Shown: positions 37,326 through 45,812, counted from the stretch's first letter. The stretch is 64,000 nt of DNA from Achromobacter aegrifaciens (GCF_902859735.1 NZ_CADIJY010000003.1:62001-126000), one strand, 5' to 3'. A program made the numbers and translations. The notes: generated by a model from the sequence alone, not told the origin.

Positions 37326-38303
37326 CTACAGGTCCAGCACCAGGCGCGCCGATTTCGCGCGCGAGATGCAGATCTGGATGATCTTGCCGCTGGCCTTCTC
37401 GGTGTCCGAGAGGTAGTAGTCGCGGTGGTCGGGTTCGCCTTCCAGCACGGTGGCCTGGCAGACGCCGCATTCGCCGCGCTTGCAGTCGTACATCGGGTCG
37501 CAGCCTTCCTCTTCCATCACGTCGATGATGGTCTTGTCAGCGGGGATGGTCAGCACCCGGCCCGACTGGCGCAGCTCGACCTCGAAGGGCTGGTCGCCGG
37601 CCTGCGGTGCAGCGGTGGCGAAAAGTTCGAAATGGATATGGGCGTCGGGCCAGTGGCGTGCGTGCGCGCCCTGGATGACTGCGTCGATCAGGCCCTTGGG
37701 GCCGCAGACATACAGGTGCTGGCGCGGCGAGGATGCGTCCAGCAGCGCCTGCAGGTCGAAGCGGCAGGACGGATCGTCGTCCGCGTGCAGGCTCAGGTCG
37801 TCGCCGGCCAGGGCCTGCAGTTCGGGCAGGAAGGCCAGCTGGTCCTTGCTGCGGCCGCAGTAATGCAGATGGAAGGCGCGTCCCGCGGCCTTGAGCGCCG
37901 CGGCCATGGATGCCACCGGCGTGATGCCGATGCCGCCCGCGATCAGCACGACGGGTTCGTCGCCGGCAGGCGATTCGTGCAGCGGGAAATCATTCTTCGG
38001 GCCTTCGACATCGAGCGTGTCGCCCTCGGCCAGCGCATGCATGTGGCGCGATCCGCCCTGGCTGGTTTCCTCCAGGCGCACGCCGAGCCGGTACTCCGCG
38101 GGCTGCGCGAACTTGCCGGCTTCCGGCGCCAACTGCACCAGCGAATAGCAGCGCGGCTCGCGCAGGCCCGGCACCGTCACCTTCAGGTGCGCGCCCGGTC
38201 CGAAGGCAGGCAGGGGGCCGGCGTCTTCGCGCGCCAGCCGGAACGAGCGGATCAGCGGCGATTCCTGCCGGACTTCCCGGACGATGAGTTTCAGTGTCTG
38301 CAC
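37326..38303 (-). CDS. Phthalate-dioxygenase-reductase-like ferredoxin oxidoreductase
   Basis: 325-residue oxygenase reductase of the FNR family. The flavin motif R-C-Y-S-L is at residues 51-55, the NAD site is LIAGGIGITPVASM (120-133) with Y-V-C-G-P-K-G near 198-204, and the plant-type [2Fe-2S] domain is at the C-terminus with Cys274, Cys279, Cys282 and Cys312. The order flavin-NAD-2Fe2S is that of phthalate dioxygenase reductase and VanB. It transfers electrons from NADH to the Rieske centre of the neighbouring oxygenase. Position between iorB and the alpha subunit fits a fixed cluster order. It could also serve the reductase-less nagGH-like enzyme. Confidence 0.87.
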   Translation of the reverse strand: MQTLKLIVREVRQESPLIRSFRLAREDAGPLPAFGPGAHLKVTVPGLREPRCYSLVQLAPEAGKFAQPAEYRLGVRLEETSQGGSRHMHALAEGDTLDVEGPKNDFPLHESPAGDEPVVLIAGGIGITPVASMAAALKAAGRAFHLHYCGRSKDQLAFLPELQALAGDDLSLHADDDPSCRFDLQALLDASSPRQHLYVCGPKGLIDAVIQGAHARHWPDAHIHFELFATAAPQAGDQPFEVELRQSGRVLTIPADKTIIDVMEEEGCDPMYDCKRGECGVCQATVLEGEPDHRDYYLSDTEKASGKIIQICISRAKSARLVLDL

Positions 38304-38329
38304 GGCGTTTGTCCCTATCTTTGCTTGTC

Positions 38330-39874
38330 TCAGGCCGCCAGCTTTTCAGCCAGCTGGCGTTCCATGGGGCCGCATTTCTCGTTGGCCAGCGCGGTCTCTC
38401 GCAGCGAGCGCAGCGTTTCGGCGGCGTCGGGCCGGCCGGCCAGTTGCTCTGCCGCCGCGATCAGCTGGCGGTACTTGCCGCCGCCGCGCACGTGGGTGTC
38501 GCTATAGCCTTTGACCAGGCGGCGGCAATTGACGGTTTCGACGGCCAGCGCGTAGTCGCGCGGGACCAGCCGGGCGATCAGGTCCAGCCATTGCGCGAGG
38601 CCGGCGGCCTCGGCCTGATGGCGCAGCGTGCTGCGGCGGAAGCGTCGCATGCCGGCCAGCGTGTACAGCATCAGGAAACCGCCCAGCGTGCCGCTCTGCA
38701 TGCGACGGCCGTGGCCCAGCCGGCGTTCGACGAAGCCGCCGAACGACTTGGAGTTTTCGAGCCAGCGGCCCAGCCCGGCGGGCAAGGTGCCGCAGATCTC
38801 CTCCAGGCGCGGATGCATGAATTCGGTGGTGTAGACCAGCTGGTCCGGGCGCGCGCCCACTTCCTGGCGCACGCGGTCGAAACGCGTGGCGCGGGTCTTC
38901 AGGTCGGCGACACGGATCACGTCGTCGTAGGCCATGGCCGTGGCCACGTAGCGCGCGGCGGCACAGGTCAGCGTCCATTGCCGGGCCTCGCCGCCATGGG
39001 CGGCGTCCAGGTCGCGGATGGCCTTCATGTGGCGCAGGTATTCGGTGGCGTAGGCCAGGTCCTGGAATTCGATCTGGCGGCGCGTGCCCGCGGCCAGCAT
39101 GGGCTGGGCACAGGCGGGAAAGTCGCGTTTGATCGTGTCCAGCAGGGCTTGGGCCTTGGCGCTGGCGGCGCGTTCCGGCACGGCGGGCACCGGCCGGGCC
39201 AGGTCGATGGGTGCGGGTTGCGCGGGCGCCTGGTCGGCGGATTCGTAGCCCAGCGCGAAGGCGCGCAGGCTGGCTTCCACGCCCAGGCCGGCGCGCCGCA
39301 CCGTGGCTTCGAAATCGTCGCGCGAGAACGGCAGGGCGCCGCTGCCGGCTACCGCACCGAACAGGCTGGCGCTGATGACGCTGCCGGCGCGGTCGGCCAG
39401 GTCTTGCAGGTCGAAGCAGAGGAAGCGCTTGGCCGCGGCGCGGCCCGCTTCCAGCACCTTGTTGGGATCGGCGATACCGTTGCCGGGCGCGGATTTTTCG
39501 CTGACCGCGTAGCTGCGGTGCGACGAAGTGAGCAGCACCGTGCGTTCCGGCGTGACCAGTCCGCGCTGGATGGCGCGCCCGCCTTCCATCAATTCGGCGG
39601 CGACCACAAGGTCCACGTCGCCCGGGGTGGGCATCAGCGCCAGCGCGGGCTGGCGGCCGGCGCGTTGCACTTCGGCTTCGGGCAGCAGTTCCAGGTAATA
39701 GATGGTGGCGCCGGTGCGCTGGGCCACGCCTGGCACCGAGGTGGTCTGGGCCCACCAGCCGGCGTGCTCGGCCATGTCGACGATCCAGTCGGCCAGCACG
39801 CCGCCGCCTTGGCCGCCCATGGCCAGGATGGCGATCTTGATCGGATTGGCTTGTTGCATAGCGGCCGGGTTCAT
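38330..39874 (-). CDS. iorB: Indolepyruvate ferredoxin oxidoreductase beta-subunit-like protein
   Basis: 514-residue protein. The N-terminal 200 residues form the gamma/beta domain of 2-oxoacid:ferredoxin oxidoreductases, with IKIAILAMGGQGGGVLADWIVD and the V-P-G-V-A-Q-R-T-G-A-T turn. The C-terminal 270 residues are an additional domain (DUF6537-like) rich in Arg and Ala, not seen in archaeal IorB (about 200 residues). IOR converts indolepyruvate or other aryl pyruvates to aryl-acetyl-CoA plus reduced ferredoxin. The gene begins MNPAAMQQANPIKIA, 13 bp downstream of iorA. The longer reading upstream is iorA antiframe sequence. Confidence 0.82.
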   Translation of the reverse strand: MNPAAMQQANPIKIAILAMGGQGGGVLADWIVDMAEHAGWWAQTTSVPGVAQRTGATIYYLELLPEAEVQRAGRQPALALMPTPGDVDLVVAAELMEGGRAIQRGLVTPERTVLLTSSHRSYAVSEKSAPGNGIADPNKVLEAGRAAAKRFLCFDLQDLADRAGSVISASLFGAVAGSGALPFSRDDFEATVRRAGLGVEASLRAFALGYESADQAPAQPAPIDLARPVPAVPERAASAKAQALLDTIKRDFPACAQPMLAAGTRRQIEFQDLAYATEYLRHMKAIRDLDAAHGGEARQWTLTCAAARYVATAMAYDDVIRVADLKTRATRFDRVRQEVGARPDQLVYTTEFMHPRLEEICGTLPAGLGRWLENSKSFGGFVERRLGHGRRMQSGTLGGFLMLYTLAGMRRFRRSTLRHQAEAAGLAQWLDLIARLVPRDYALAVETVNCRRLVKGYSDTHVRGGGKYRQLIAAAEQLAGRPDAAETLRSLRETALANEKCGPMERQLAEKLAA

Positions 39875-39887
39875 GGAACGGGAATCC

Positions 39888-42110
39888 TCAGAGGGCGTGG
39901 TGGGCCAGGCGCGCGGCGCGGCGGCGTTGCAGGAAGCCGATGACGGCGGTGCGCATGCGCGCCATGAAGCGGTCGCGGCCGGTCGGGTTGTGGACGATAT
40001 CGGCGCGGTAGAAGGACGGGCAGAGCACCGCGGCATGGGCGACTTCGCCGCAGTTGCCGCAGCCTACGCAACTGCTTTCCACGTGCGCCACCGGATCTTC
40101 CTTCAAGGGGTCGCCGCTGTCCTTGACCGTCAGCGACGGGCAGCCCGACAGGCGAATGCAGGCATGGTCGCCGGTGCAGACGTCAGGGTCCACGCCGAAG
40201 CGTTCCTTGACCACGCGCTTGCCTTCCTTGACTGCCTTGTTGAACAGCGGCTTGATGCGGCGCTGCTTGTTCAGCATGCATTCCGATTGCGCGATGATGA
40301 CCTTGGGGCCTTTGATGTCGGTGGTCAGCGCCTCTTCGATGGTGGCGCGCACCTTGGCCACGTCATAGGTGCGGTCCAGCGTGCGCACCCACTTCACGCC
40401 CACGCCGCGCACGGCCTGGTCGATGGGATTGTTGGTGGAGCGGTCCGGGTTTTCGGCGCGCGAGGACAGGATGTCCTGTCCGCCGGTGGCCGAGGCGTAG
40501 AAGTTGTCGACGATGACGATGACGCCGTCGTACTTGTTGAAGACCGCGTTGCCGATGCCCGAGGACAGGCCGTTGTGCCAGAAGCCGCCGTCGCCCATGA
40601 TGGAGATGGGGCGCTTGGCGGCCGGCACGTTGAAGGCCGCCGCGCTGGAGGCGCCCAGGCCGTAGCCCATGGTGGTGGCGCCCAGGTTGAACGGCGGCAG
40701 GATCGAGAACAGGTGGCAGCCGATGTCGCAGGAAATATGGTGCTGGCCCAGCGTTTCCTGCGCCAGGGTCAGGGCCGAGAAGATAGGCCTTTCCGGACAG
40801 CCCGTACAGAAGCCGGCGGGCCGCGGCGGCACGACCGCCGCCAGGCCTTCGACGTGCTTGTGGAAGGTGATGGGCTGCTCGGCCGGACGCGCCGGCTTGG
40901 GCCGCGCCACCTCGGTGATCTGGAGCTGGCGTTCCGCGGCCTGGGCATCGGCCAGGGCGGCGGGATGCGTCTGCAGCGATTCCGGGCGTTGCCGCTTGAG
41001 GAATTCGCGCAGGCCGTCGCGCATGACCTGGGTGGTGTATTCGCCCGCCATCGGCAGCACGTCCTTGCCGGACAGCTTGGTGTCGATGCCGGCGCGGCGC
41101 AGCACGGCGTGCAGGTTCTGTTCGATGTAGTCCGGCTGGCCTTCTTCCAGCAGCAGCACGGCGCGCTTGCCGCGGCAGAAATCGATGACCTCGTCCTCGA
41201 TGACGGGGTAGGTCACGTTCATGACGTACAGCGGGATGCGGCTGTTGCCGAAGTTGTCGGCCAGGCCCAGCAGCTGCAAGGCGCGGATCACGCCGTTGTA
41301 GAGGCCGCCTTGCAGGATCAGTCCGATATCGTCCTGGTCGCCGTCAAAGTGTTCGTTGAGCTTGTGTTCCTTGATGTAGCGGATGGCGGCGGGCCAGCGC
41401 TCCTTGATCTTTTCCTGTTCGTGCAGGAAGGAGGCAGGCGGCAGCACGATGCGGCTGGTGTCGCGCGCCGGGCTTTCCAGCGCCTGCGCCAGCGAGAAGG
41501 CGGGGCGCTTGTTTTCCTTGGCGATGAAGCGGCCGTGCACGTGGCAGCCGCGGATGCGCAGTTGCAGCATCACGGGCGTCTTGCTGGCCTCGGACAGCTC
41601 GAAGCCGTCTTCCACCGCCTTGACCATGCTTTCCAGGTTGGGGCGCGGATCCAGCAGCCAGATCTGCGACTTCATGGCGAACGCGTGCGAGCGTTCCTGC
41701 ATGATGGACGAGCCTTCGCCGTAGTCTTCGCCCACGATGACCAGCGAACCGCCGGTGACGCCGCCGGAAGCCAGGTTGGCCAGCGCGTCGGATGCGACGT
41801 TGGTGCCCACGGTGGACTTCCAGGTGACGGCGCCGCGGATGGGGTACATGACCGAGGCGGCCAGCGTGGCCGCCGCGGTGGCCTCGGAGGCGCTGGCCTC
41901 GAAATGCACACCCAGTTCCTGGAGGATGTCGTTGGCGTCGGCCAGCACGTCCATCAAATGCGAGATCGGCGAACCCTGGTAGCCCGCGACGTAGCCCACG
42001 CCGGACTGCAGCAAGGCCTTGGTGACCGCAAGAATGCCTTCTCCGCGGAACTCTTCGCCCGCGCCGATGCGCAACTGCTGGACTTCTTTTTTGAAAGACC
42101 TTTCAGCCAT
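39888..42110 (-). CDS. iorA: Indolepyruvate ferredoxin oxidoreductase alpha-subunit-like protein
   Basis: 740-residue TPP-dependent 2-oxoacid oxidoreductase, similar in plan to archaeal IorA (about 600-650). A pyruvate-binding-type N-terminal half (GYQGSPISHLMDVLADAN) is followed by FCTGCPERPIF and the TPP/Mg site GDGGFWHNGLSSGIGN near residues 525-540. Two Cys clusters near 690-725 (CIRLSGCPS and SCVGCGNCGE..LCPSF) fit 4Fe-4S centres. It is the first gene of the minus-strand cluster. A site AGGAG lies 9 bases before the ATG, about 80 bases after a predicted transcription start. How this oxygen-sensitive class works beside an oxygenase is unclear. Confidence 0.85.
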   Translation of the reverse strand: MAERSFKKEVQQLRIGAGEEFRGEGILAVTKALLQSGVGYVAGYQGSPISHLMDVLADANDILQELGVHFEASASEATAAATLAASVMYPIRGAVTWKSTVGTNVASDALANLASGGVTGGSLVIVGEDYGEGSSIMQERSHAFAMKSQIWLLDPRPNLESMVKAVEDGFELSEASKTPVMLQLRIRGCHVHGRFIAKENKRPAFSLAQALESPARDTSRIVLPPASFLHEQEKIKERWPAAIRYIKEHKLNEHFDGDQDDIGLILQGGLYNGVIRALQLLGLADNFGNSRIPLYVMNVTYPVIEDEVIDFCRGKRAVLLLEEGQPDYIEQNLHAVLRRAGIDTKLSGKDVLPMAGEYTTQVMRDGLREFLKRQRPESLQTHPAALADAQAAERQLQITEVARPKPARPAEQPITFHKHVEGLAAVVPPRPAGFCTGCPERPIFSALTLAQETLGQHHISCDIGCHLFSILPPFNLGATTMGYGLGASSAAAFNVPAAKRPISIMGDGGFWHNGLSSGIGNAVFNKYDGVIVIVDNFYASATGGQDILSSRAENPDRSTNNPIDQAVRGVGVKWVRTLDRTYDVAKVRATIEEALTTDIKGPKVIIAQSECMLNKQRRIKPLFNKAVKEGKRVVKERFGVDPDVCTGDHACIRLSGCPSLTVKDSGDPLKEDPVAHVESSCVGCGNCGEVAHAAVLCPSFYRADIVHNPTGRDRFMARMRTAVIGFLQRRRAARLAHHAL

Positions 42111-42198
42111 TCTGGCACTCCTTCGCGGCCCGGCCTGCGGGTCTCAATGGTTGCTGCTGCGCAGCATCGTCACGTCAGGAAATTCTCGTCTTAAAAAT

Positions 42199-42227
42199 AC
42201 TTTAGGAGTCAACGTTTTAGCTGTCAA
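42199..42227 (-). promoter_or_regulatory. Sigma-70-like promoter of the iorA-led cluster
   Basis: Read on the minus strand: a perfect -35 TTGACA (42227-42222), a 17-bp spacer, and -10 TAAAGT (42204-42199). The start point would be near 42192, giving an 80-base leader before iorA. The spacer's first 14 bases are the motif GCTAAAACGTTGAC, also present in the divergent promoter, so a repressor bound there would sit between the two RNA polymerase contacts. Confidence 0.7.
42208..42221 (-). promoter_or_regulatory. Operator half-site, copy 1 (in the cluster promoter)
   Basis: Minus strand GCTAAAACGTTGAC, a 14-mer matching copy 2 (42267-42280) at 12 of 14 positions in inverted orientation. It directly follows the -35 hexamer and precedes the -10 by 3 bases. 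Most likely bound by the MarR-family protein encoded at 42481, inferred from position. Confidence 0.6.
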
Positions 42228-42260
42228 CAAAAAAGATGAAATTTCATGGAAAACAAAAAA

Positions 42261-42289
42261 TATCACGCTAAAACAATGACGTATATACT
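42261..42289 (+). promoter_or_regulatory. Promoter of the MarR regulator gene
   Basis: Plus-strand -10 TATACT (42284-42289) lies 3 bases after operator copy 2. The position 17 bp upstream that matches the other promoter's -35 reads TATCAC (42261-42266), a poor hexamer, so the promoter should be weak. The start point would be near 42296, leaving a leader of about 185 bases to the MarR ATG. Confidence 0.5.
42267..42280 (+). promoter_or_regulatory. Operator half-site, copy 2 (in the marR promoter)
   Basis: Plus strand GCTAAAACAATGAC; differs from copy 1 only at the GT/AA pair in the middle. Its inverted placement, 59 bp centre to centre from copy 1, puts both motifs in identical positions relative to their own -10 elements. 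Confidence 0.6.
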
Positions 42290-42480
42290 CGTTGTTCTCT
42301 AGGCCGCAGTGCTGTTCCGGCGCTGTGATGGTGCAAAAACGGGTTGCGATTCCGGGTATACCCTGTGCTGCGCAACAGCATTGCGGCACATCATGGCGCG
42401 CGCATGCGCCGGCGTGGTGCAATGCGCATTTCGTCGGGCCGGCGTCGGCCCTGGTTTCCGGTGCGTGGGAGCAAAGCAAC

Positions 42481-42978
42481 ATGCGGTTGGACAAGCAGCG
42501 GGACACGGCCGCGGCGGCGCACAAAGGCCGCTTCGTCGATGGCTATCTGGCCTATCTGCTGGCGCAGGCCAGCCAGCGCATTTCGGCGGAATTCCATCTG
42601 CAGGTGAAGGCGGCCGGCCTGTCGGTGACCGAGTGGCGGGTACTGGCCAGCTTGGAGGGCAGTCCCGGTGAAACCATAGGCACGCTGGCGGTGCTGGCGA
42701 TCACCAAGCAGCCCACCTTGAGCAAGGTGGTGCAGCGCATGGAGGCCGAAGGGCTGGTGGCGCGCACGGGCGTGCGGGCGGACCGGCGGCAGACGCGCGT
42801 CTGCATCACCACCAAGGGCACGAATCTGATCGCCGCGCTGTGCGAGCAGGCCTTGCAGCACCAGAAGGCCGTGCTGGCCCCGTTCGGCGAGGAAAAGGCC
42901 GCGATGCTGATCGACATGCTGGAGGTGCTGATGACCGAGCACGTGCCGCTGGAATTGTCGGCGCCGGACGAGGAATAG
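42481..42978 (+). CDS. MarR-family transcriptional regulator
   Basis: 165-residue MarR protein. The winged helix-turn-helix spans about residues 45-100: LSVTEWRVLASLEGSPGETIGTLAV then LAITKQPTLSKVVQRMEAEGLVAR, with the wing D-R-R-Q-T-R-V. MarR repressors are usually released by small aromatic acids. It is divergent from the cluster and has two inverted copies of a probable operator between them, so autoregulation and control of the cluster are likely. The divergent MarR resembles IadR of the Variovorax indoleacetate locus in position only. ATG at 42481; upstream in-frame residues are not family-like. Confidence 0.87.
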   Translation: MRLDKQRDTAAAAHKGRFVDGYLAYLLAQASQRISAEFHLQVKAAGLSVTEWRVLASLEGSPGETIGTLAVLAITKQPTLSKVVQRMEAEGLVARTGVRADRRQTRVCITTKGTNLIAALCEQALQHQKAVLAPFGEEKAAMLIDMLEVLMTEHVPLELSAPDEE

Positions 42979-43100
42979 GCGGGGGCGGGGGCGGGCCGCA
43001 TGCCCAACACTGTTTACTTCGATTATTTTGTTACAAACTTATGTGTCCCCAATTGGTTCTCCCTCTGTGAAAACCGTCTACGGTACGCATAAACCCTCAA

Positions 43101-43129
43101 TTGACGGAGGTCCTGCGGCTAGGCAATAT
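43101..43129 (+). promoter_or_regulatory. Candidate promoter of the peptide-transporter operon
   Basis: TTGACG (43101-43106), a 17-bp spacer and CAATAT (43124-43129), with the binding-protein ATG at 43167. The -35 is good and the -10 poor. No operator-like repeat is evident nearby. Confidence 0.3.
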
Positions 43130-43166
43130 CGCGCCGGTATTCAGACTACAGTCAGGAGTTGAACCT

Positions 43167-44738
43167 ATGCGCCGCACTTTGATTGCTATCGCGATCGCCG
43201 CCGCCGTTGCCGTGCCCACGATCGGGCAGGCCAAGACCTTCCGCTGGGCCGCCCAGGGCGACATCCTCACCTTCGATCCGCACTCGCAGAACGAAGGCAT
43301 GACGATCGCCGCCAACAGCTACGTCTACGAACCGCTGGTGGACTACGACAAGTCCTTCAAGGTCAACCCGCGCCTGGCGACGGAGTGGGAGCAGGTTTCG
43401 CCCACGCTGTACCGCTTCAAGCTGCGCCCCGGCGTGAAGTTCCATGACGGCGCCGCCTTCACCGCCGACGACGTGGTGTTCTCGATCCACCGCGCCATGG
43501 CGCCCACCTCGAACTACAAGGCCTACACCACCGGCATCAAGGAAGCCCGCAAGATCGACGACCTGACGGTCGAGATCGAGACCTCGGCGCCTAACCCGGT
43601 GCTGCTGCGCCAGCTGACCAACGTGTTCATCATGAACAAGGCCTGGTCGGAAAAGAACAACGTCGCCAAGCCGCAGGACTTCGTCAACAAGGAAGAGACC
43701 TACGCCGCGCGCAACACCAACGGCACCGGCCCCTACAAGCTGAAGTCGCGCGAAGTGGACGTGCGCACGGTGTTCGAGGAAAACAAGGACTGGTGGAACA
43801 AGGGCGGCAAGGTCGGCAACGTGACCGAAGTCGTGTTCACGCCGATCAAGCAGAACGCCACGCGTACCGCGGCGCTGCTGTCGGGTGAAATCGACTTCGT
43901 GCTGGATCCGGCGGCCCAGGACCTGGATCGCCTGCGCCAGTCGGCCAAGGTCGTGGAAGGCAACGAATACCGCACCATCTACCTGGGCCTGGACCAGAAG
44001 CGTCCGGAACTCCAGTATTCCAACATCAAGGGCAAGAACCCGTTCCAGGACATCCGCGTGCGCGAGGCGCTGTATCGCGCGATCGACGTGGACGCCATCA
44101 AGCGTGCCGTGATGCGCGGCCTGTCCGCGCCCACCGGCACGATGATCGCGCCGCAGGTGCACGGCTGGGCCCAGCAGCTGCAGGCGCGCGTGCCCTATGA
44201 TCCGGAAAAGTCCCGTGCCCTGCTGAAGGAAGCCGGCTACGACGGCACGCTGAACTTCACGCTGGATTGCCCGAACAACCGCTACATCAACGACGAAGCC
44301 ATCTGTCAGGCGGTGGTCGGCATGTGGGCCAAGGTCGGCGTCAAGGCCACCATGAACGCCATGCCGCGCTCCACCTATTTCCCCAAGGTGCAGTCGTTCG
44401 ACACCAGCGCCTACCTGTTCGGCTGGGGCGTACCCACGTTCGACGCCATGTACACGCTGCAGAACCTGATTCGCACCAAGGGCGAGGGCGCGGACGGCAT
44501 GTACAACCTGGGCAACTACAGCAACAAGGAACTGGACGTCATCATCGACCGGATCAAGACGGAAACCGATCCGGCCAAGCGTGACGCCGACATCATCACC
44601 GTGCTGCAAGGGCACGCCAAGGACTTCGGCCACATCCCGCTGCACGACCAGGTGATTCCCTGGGCCATGCGCAAGAACGTCACGGTCATCCACCGTGCCG
44701 ACAATCGCCTCGTTGCCGATTGGGTCAAGGTTGACTGA
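43167..44738 (+). CDS. Dipeptide/oligopeptide-type periplasmic binding protein
   Basis: 523-residue family 5 solute-binding protein (SBP_bac_5). A Sec signal (MRRTLIAIAIAAAVAVPTIG, residues 1-22) precedes KTFRWAAQGDILTFDPHSQN. Hallmarks are TRLATEW-like NPRLATEWEQVSPTLYRFKLRPGVKFHDG and FTADDVVFSIHRA. The C-terminal half has the NRYINDEAICQAVVGMWAKVGVKAT segment. The family binds di- to oligopeptides but also nickel, opines and other amphiphiles; ligand not deducible. AGGAG lies 10 bases before the ATG. It heads an operon with two permeases and two ATPases. Confidence 0.88.
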   Translation: MRRTLIAIAIAAAVAVPTIGQAKTFRWAAQGDILTFDPHSQNEGMTIAANSYVYEPLVDYDKSFKVNPRLATEWEQVSPTLYRFKLRPGVKFHDGAAFTADDVVFSIHRAMAPTSNYKAYTTGIKEARKIDDLTVEIETSAPNPVLLRQLTNVFIMNKAWSEKNNVAKPQDFVNKEETYAARNTNGTGPYKLKSREVDVRTVFEENKDWWNKGGKVGNVTEVVFTPIKQNATRTAALLSGEIDFVLDPAAQDLDRLRQSAKVVEGNEYRTIYLGLDQKRPELQYSNIKGKNPFQDIRVREALYRAIDVDAIKRAVMRGLSAPTGTMIAPQVHGWAQQLQARVPYDPEKSRALLKEAGYDGTLNFTLDCPNNRYINDEAICQAVVGMWAKVGVKATMNAMPRSTYFPKVQSFDTSAYLFGWGVPTFDAMYTLQNLIRTKGEGADGMYNLGNYSNKELDVIIDRIKTETDPAKRDADIITVLQGHAKDFGHIPLHDQVIPWAMRKNVTVIHRADNRLVADWVKVD

Positions 44739-44760
44739 TCCAGGCTAATCAAACGGCGGG

Positions 44761-44797
44761 GCCCGTCAGCCTGTTCATGATGAACAGGCCGACGGGC
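44761..44797 (+). terminator. Intercistronic hairpin after the binding-protein gene
   Basis: GCCCGTC-A-GCCTGTTCA pairs with TGAACAGGC-C-GACGGGC around a TGA loop: a 16-bp stem with one mismatch, then TTTCGCTGTTT. Hairpins after highly expressed binding-protein genes commonly protect the mRNA end or partly terminate transcription, lowering permease synthesis. The T tract is weak, so partial termination or mRNA stabilisation is more likely than full termination. Confidence 0.7.
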
Positions 44798-44822
44798 TTT
44801 CGCTGTTTCGCCTTTTCCGCCT

Positions 44823-45812
44823 ATGTTTGCTTTCATACTGCGTCGCCTGTTGCAGGCCGTAGCGGTGATGCTCACCGTCGCGCTACTGGCCTTTGTGCTT
44901 TTTCAATATGTCGGCGACCCTGTCACCATCATGCTGGGACAGGACGCCACCGATGCCGAGCGCATCGAACTGCGTGAGCGCCTGGGGCTGAACGAGCCCG
45001 CCATCGTCCAATTCGGCCATTTCGTGGCCAACGCCGTGCAGGGCAATTTCGGCATCTCCCTGCGCCAGAGCGAACCCGTATCTTCCTTGCTGAAATCCCG
45101 CCTGCCGGCCACGCTGGAGCTGTCCATGGTGGCGGCCTTGCTGGCGCTGCTGGTGGGCGTGCCGCTGGGCGTGTACACCGCGCTCAAGCGCAACAGCTTG
45201 CTGTCCCAGCTGCTGCTGGCCGGGTCGCTGCTGGGCGTGTCGCTGCCCACCTTCCTGATCGGCATCCTGCTGATCCTGGTGTTTTCCGTGCAACTGGGCT
45301 GGCTGCCCAGCTACGGGCGGGGCGACACCGTCAGCGTGGGCTGGTGGTCATCGGGGTTGTTCACCGCCACGGGCTGGAAGCATCTCATCCTGCCGTCCAT
45401 CACCTTGTCGCTGTTCCAGATGACCCTGGTGCTGCGCCTGGTGCGTTCGGAAATGCTGGAGGTGCTGCGTTCGGACTACATCAAGTTTGCCCGCGCCCGC
45501 GGCCTGAAGCGTCGCGCCATCCACTTCGGCCACGCGCTGAAGAACACCATGGTGCCGGTCATCACCATCACCGGCCTGCAACTGGGCGGCATCATCGCCT
45601 TCGCCATCGTCACGGAAACCGTGTTCCAGTGGCCGGGCATGGGCCTGTTGTTCATCCAGGCGGTGCAATTCGCCGACGTGCCCGTCATGGCGGCCTACCT
45701 GTGCCTGATTGCGCTGGTGTTCGTGGTGATCAACCTGATCGTCGATCTTTTGTATTTTGTCGTGGACCCGCGCCTGCGTTCCGGGCTGACCCGCGGCGGG
45801 GGGGCTCACTGA
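44823..45812 (+). CDS. DppB/OppB-type ABC permease
   Basis: 329-residue inner-membrane permease, about six helices. The start MFAFILRRLLQAV and the GDPVTIMLGQDATDAERIELRERLGLNEP periplasmic segment are typical of DppB. The EAA loop is the D-Y-I-K-F-A-R-A-R-G-L stretch, which contacts the ATPases. It pairs with the next permease. A weak ribosome site precedes it; the upstream hairpin may set its expression. The stop shares one base with the next ATG. Confidence 0.88.
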   Translation: MFAFILRRLLQAVAVMLTVALLAFVLFQYVGDPVTIMLGQDATDAERIELRERLGLNEPAIVQFGHFVANAVQGNFGISLRQSEPVSSLLKSRLPATLELSMVAALLALLVGVPLGVYTALKRNSLLSQLLLAGSLLGVSLPTFLIGILLILVFSVQLGWLPSYGRGDTVSVGWWSSGLFTATGWKHLILPSITLSLFQMTLVLRLVRSEMLEVLRSDYIKFARARGLKRRAIHFGHALKNTMVPVITITGLQLGGIIAFAIVTETVFQWPGMGLLFIQAVQFADVPVMAAYLCLIALVFVVINLIVDLLYFVVDPRLRSGLTRGGGAH

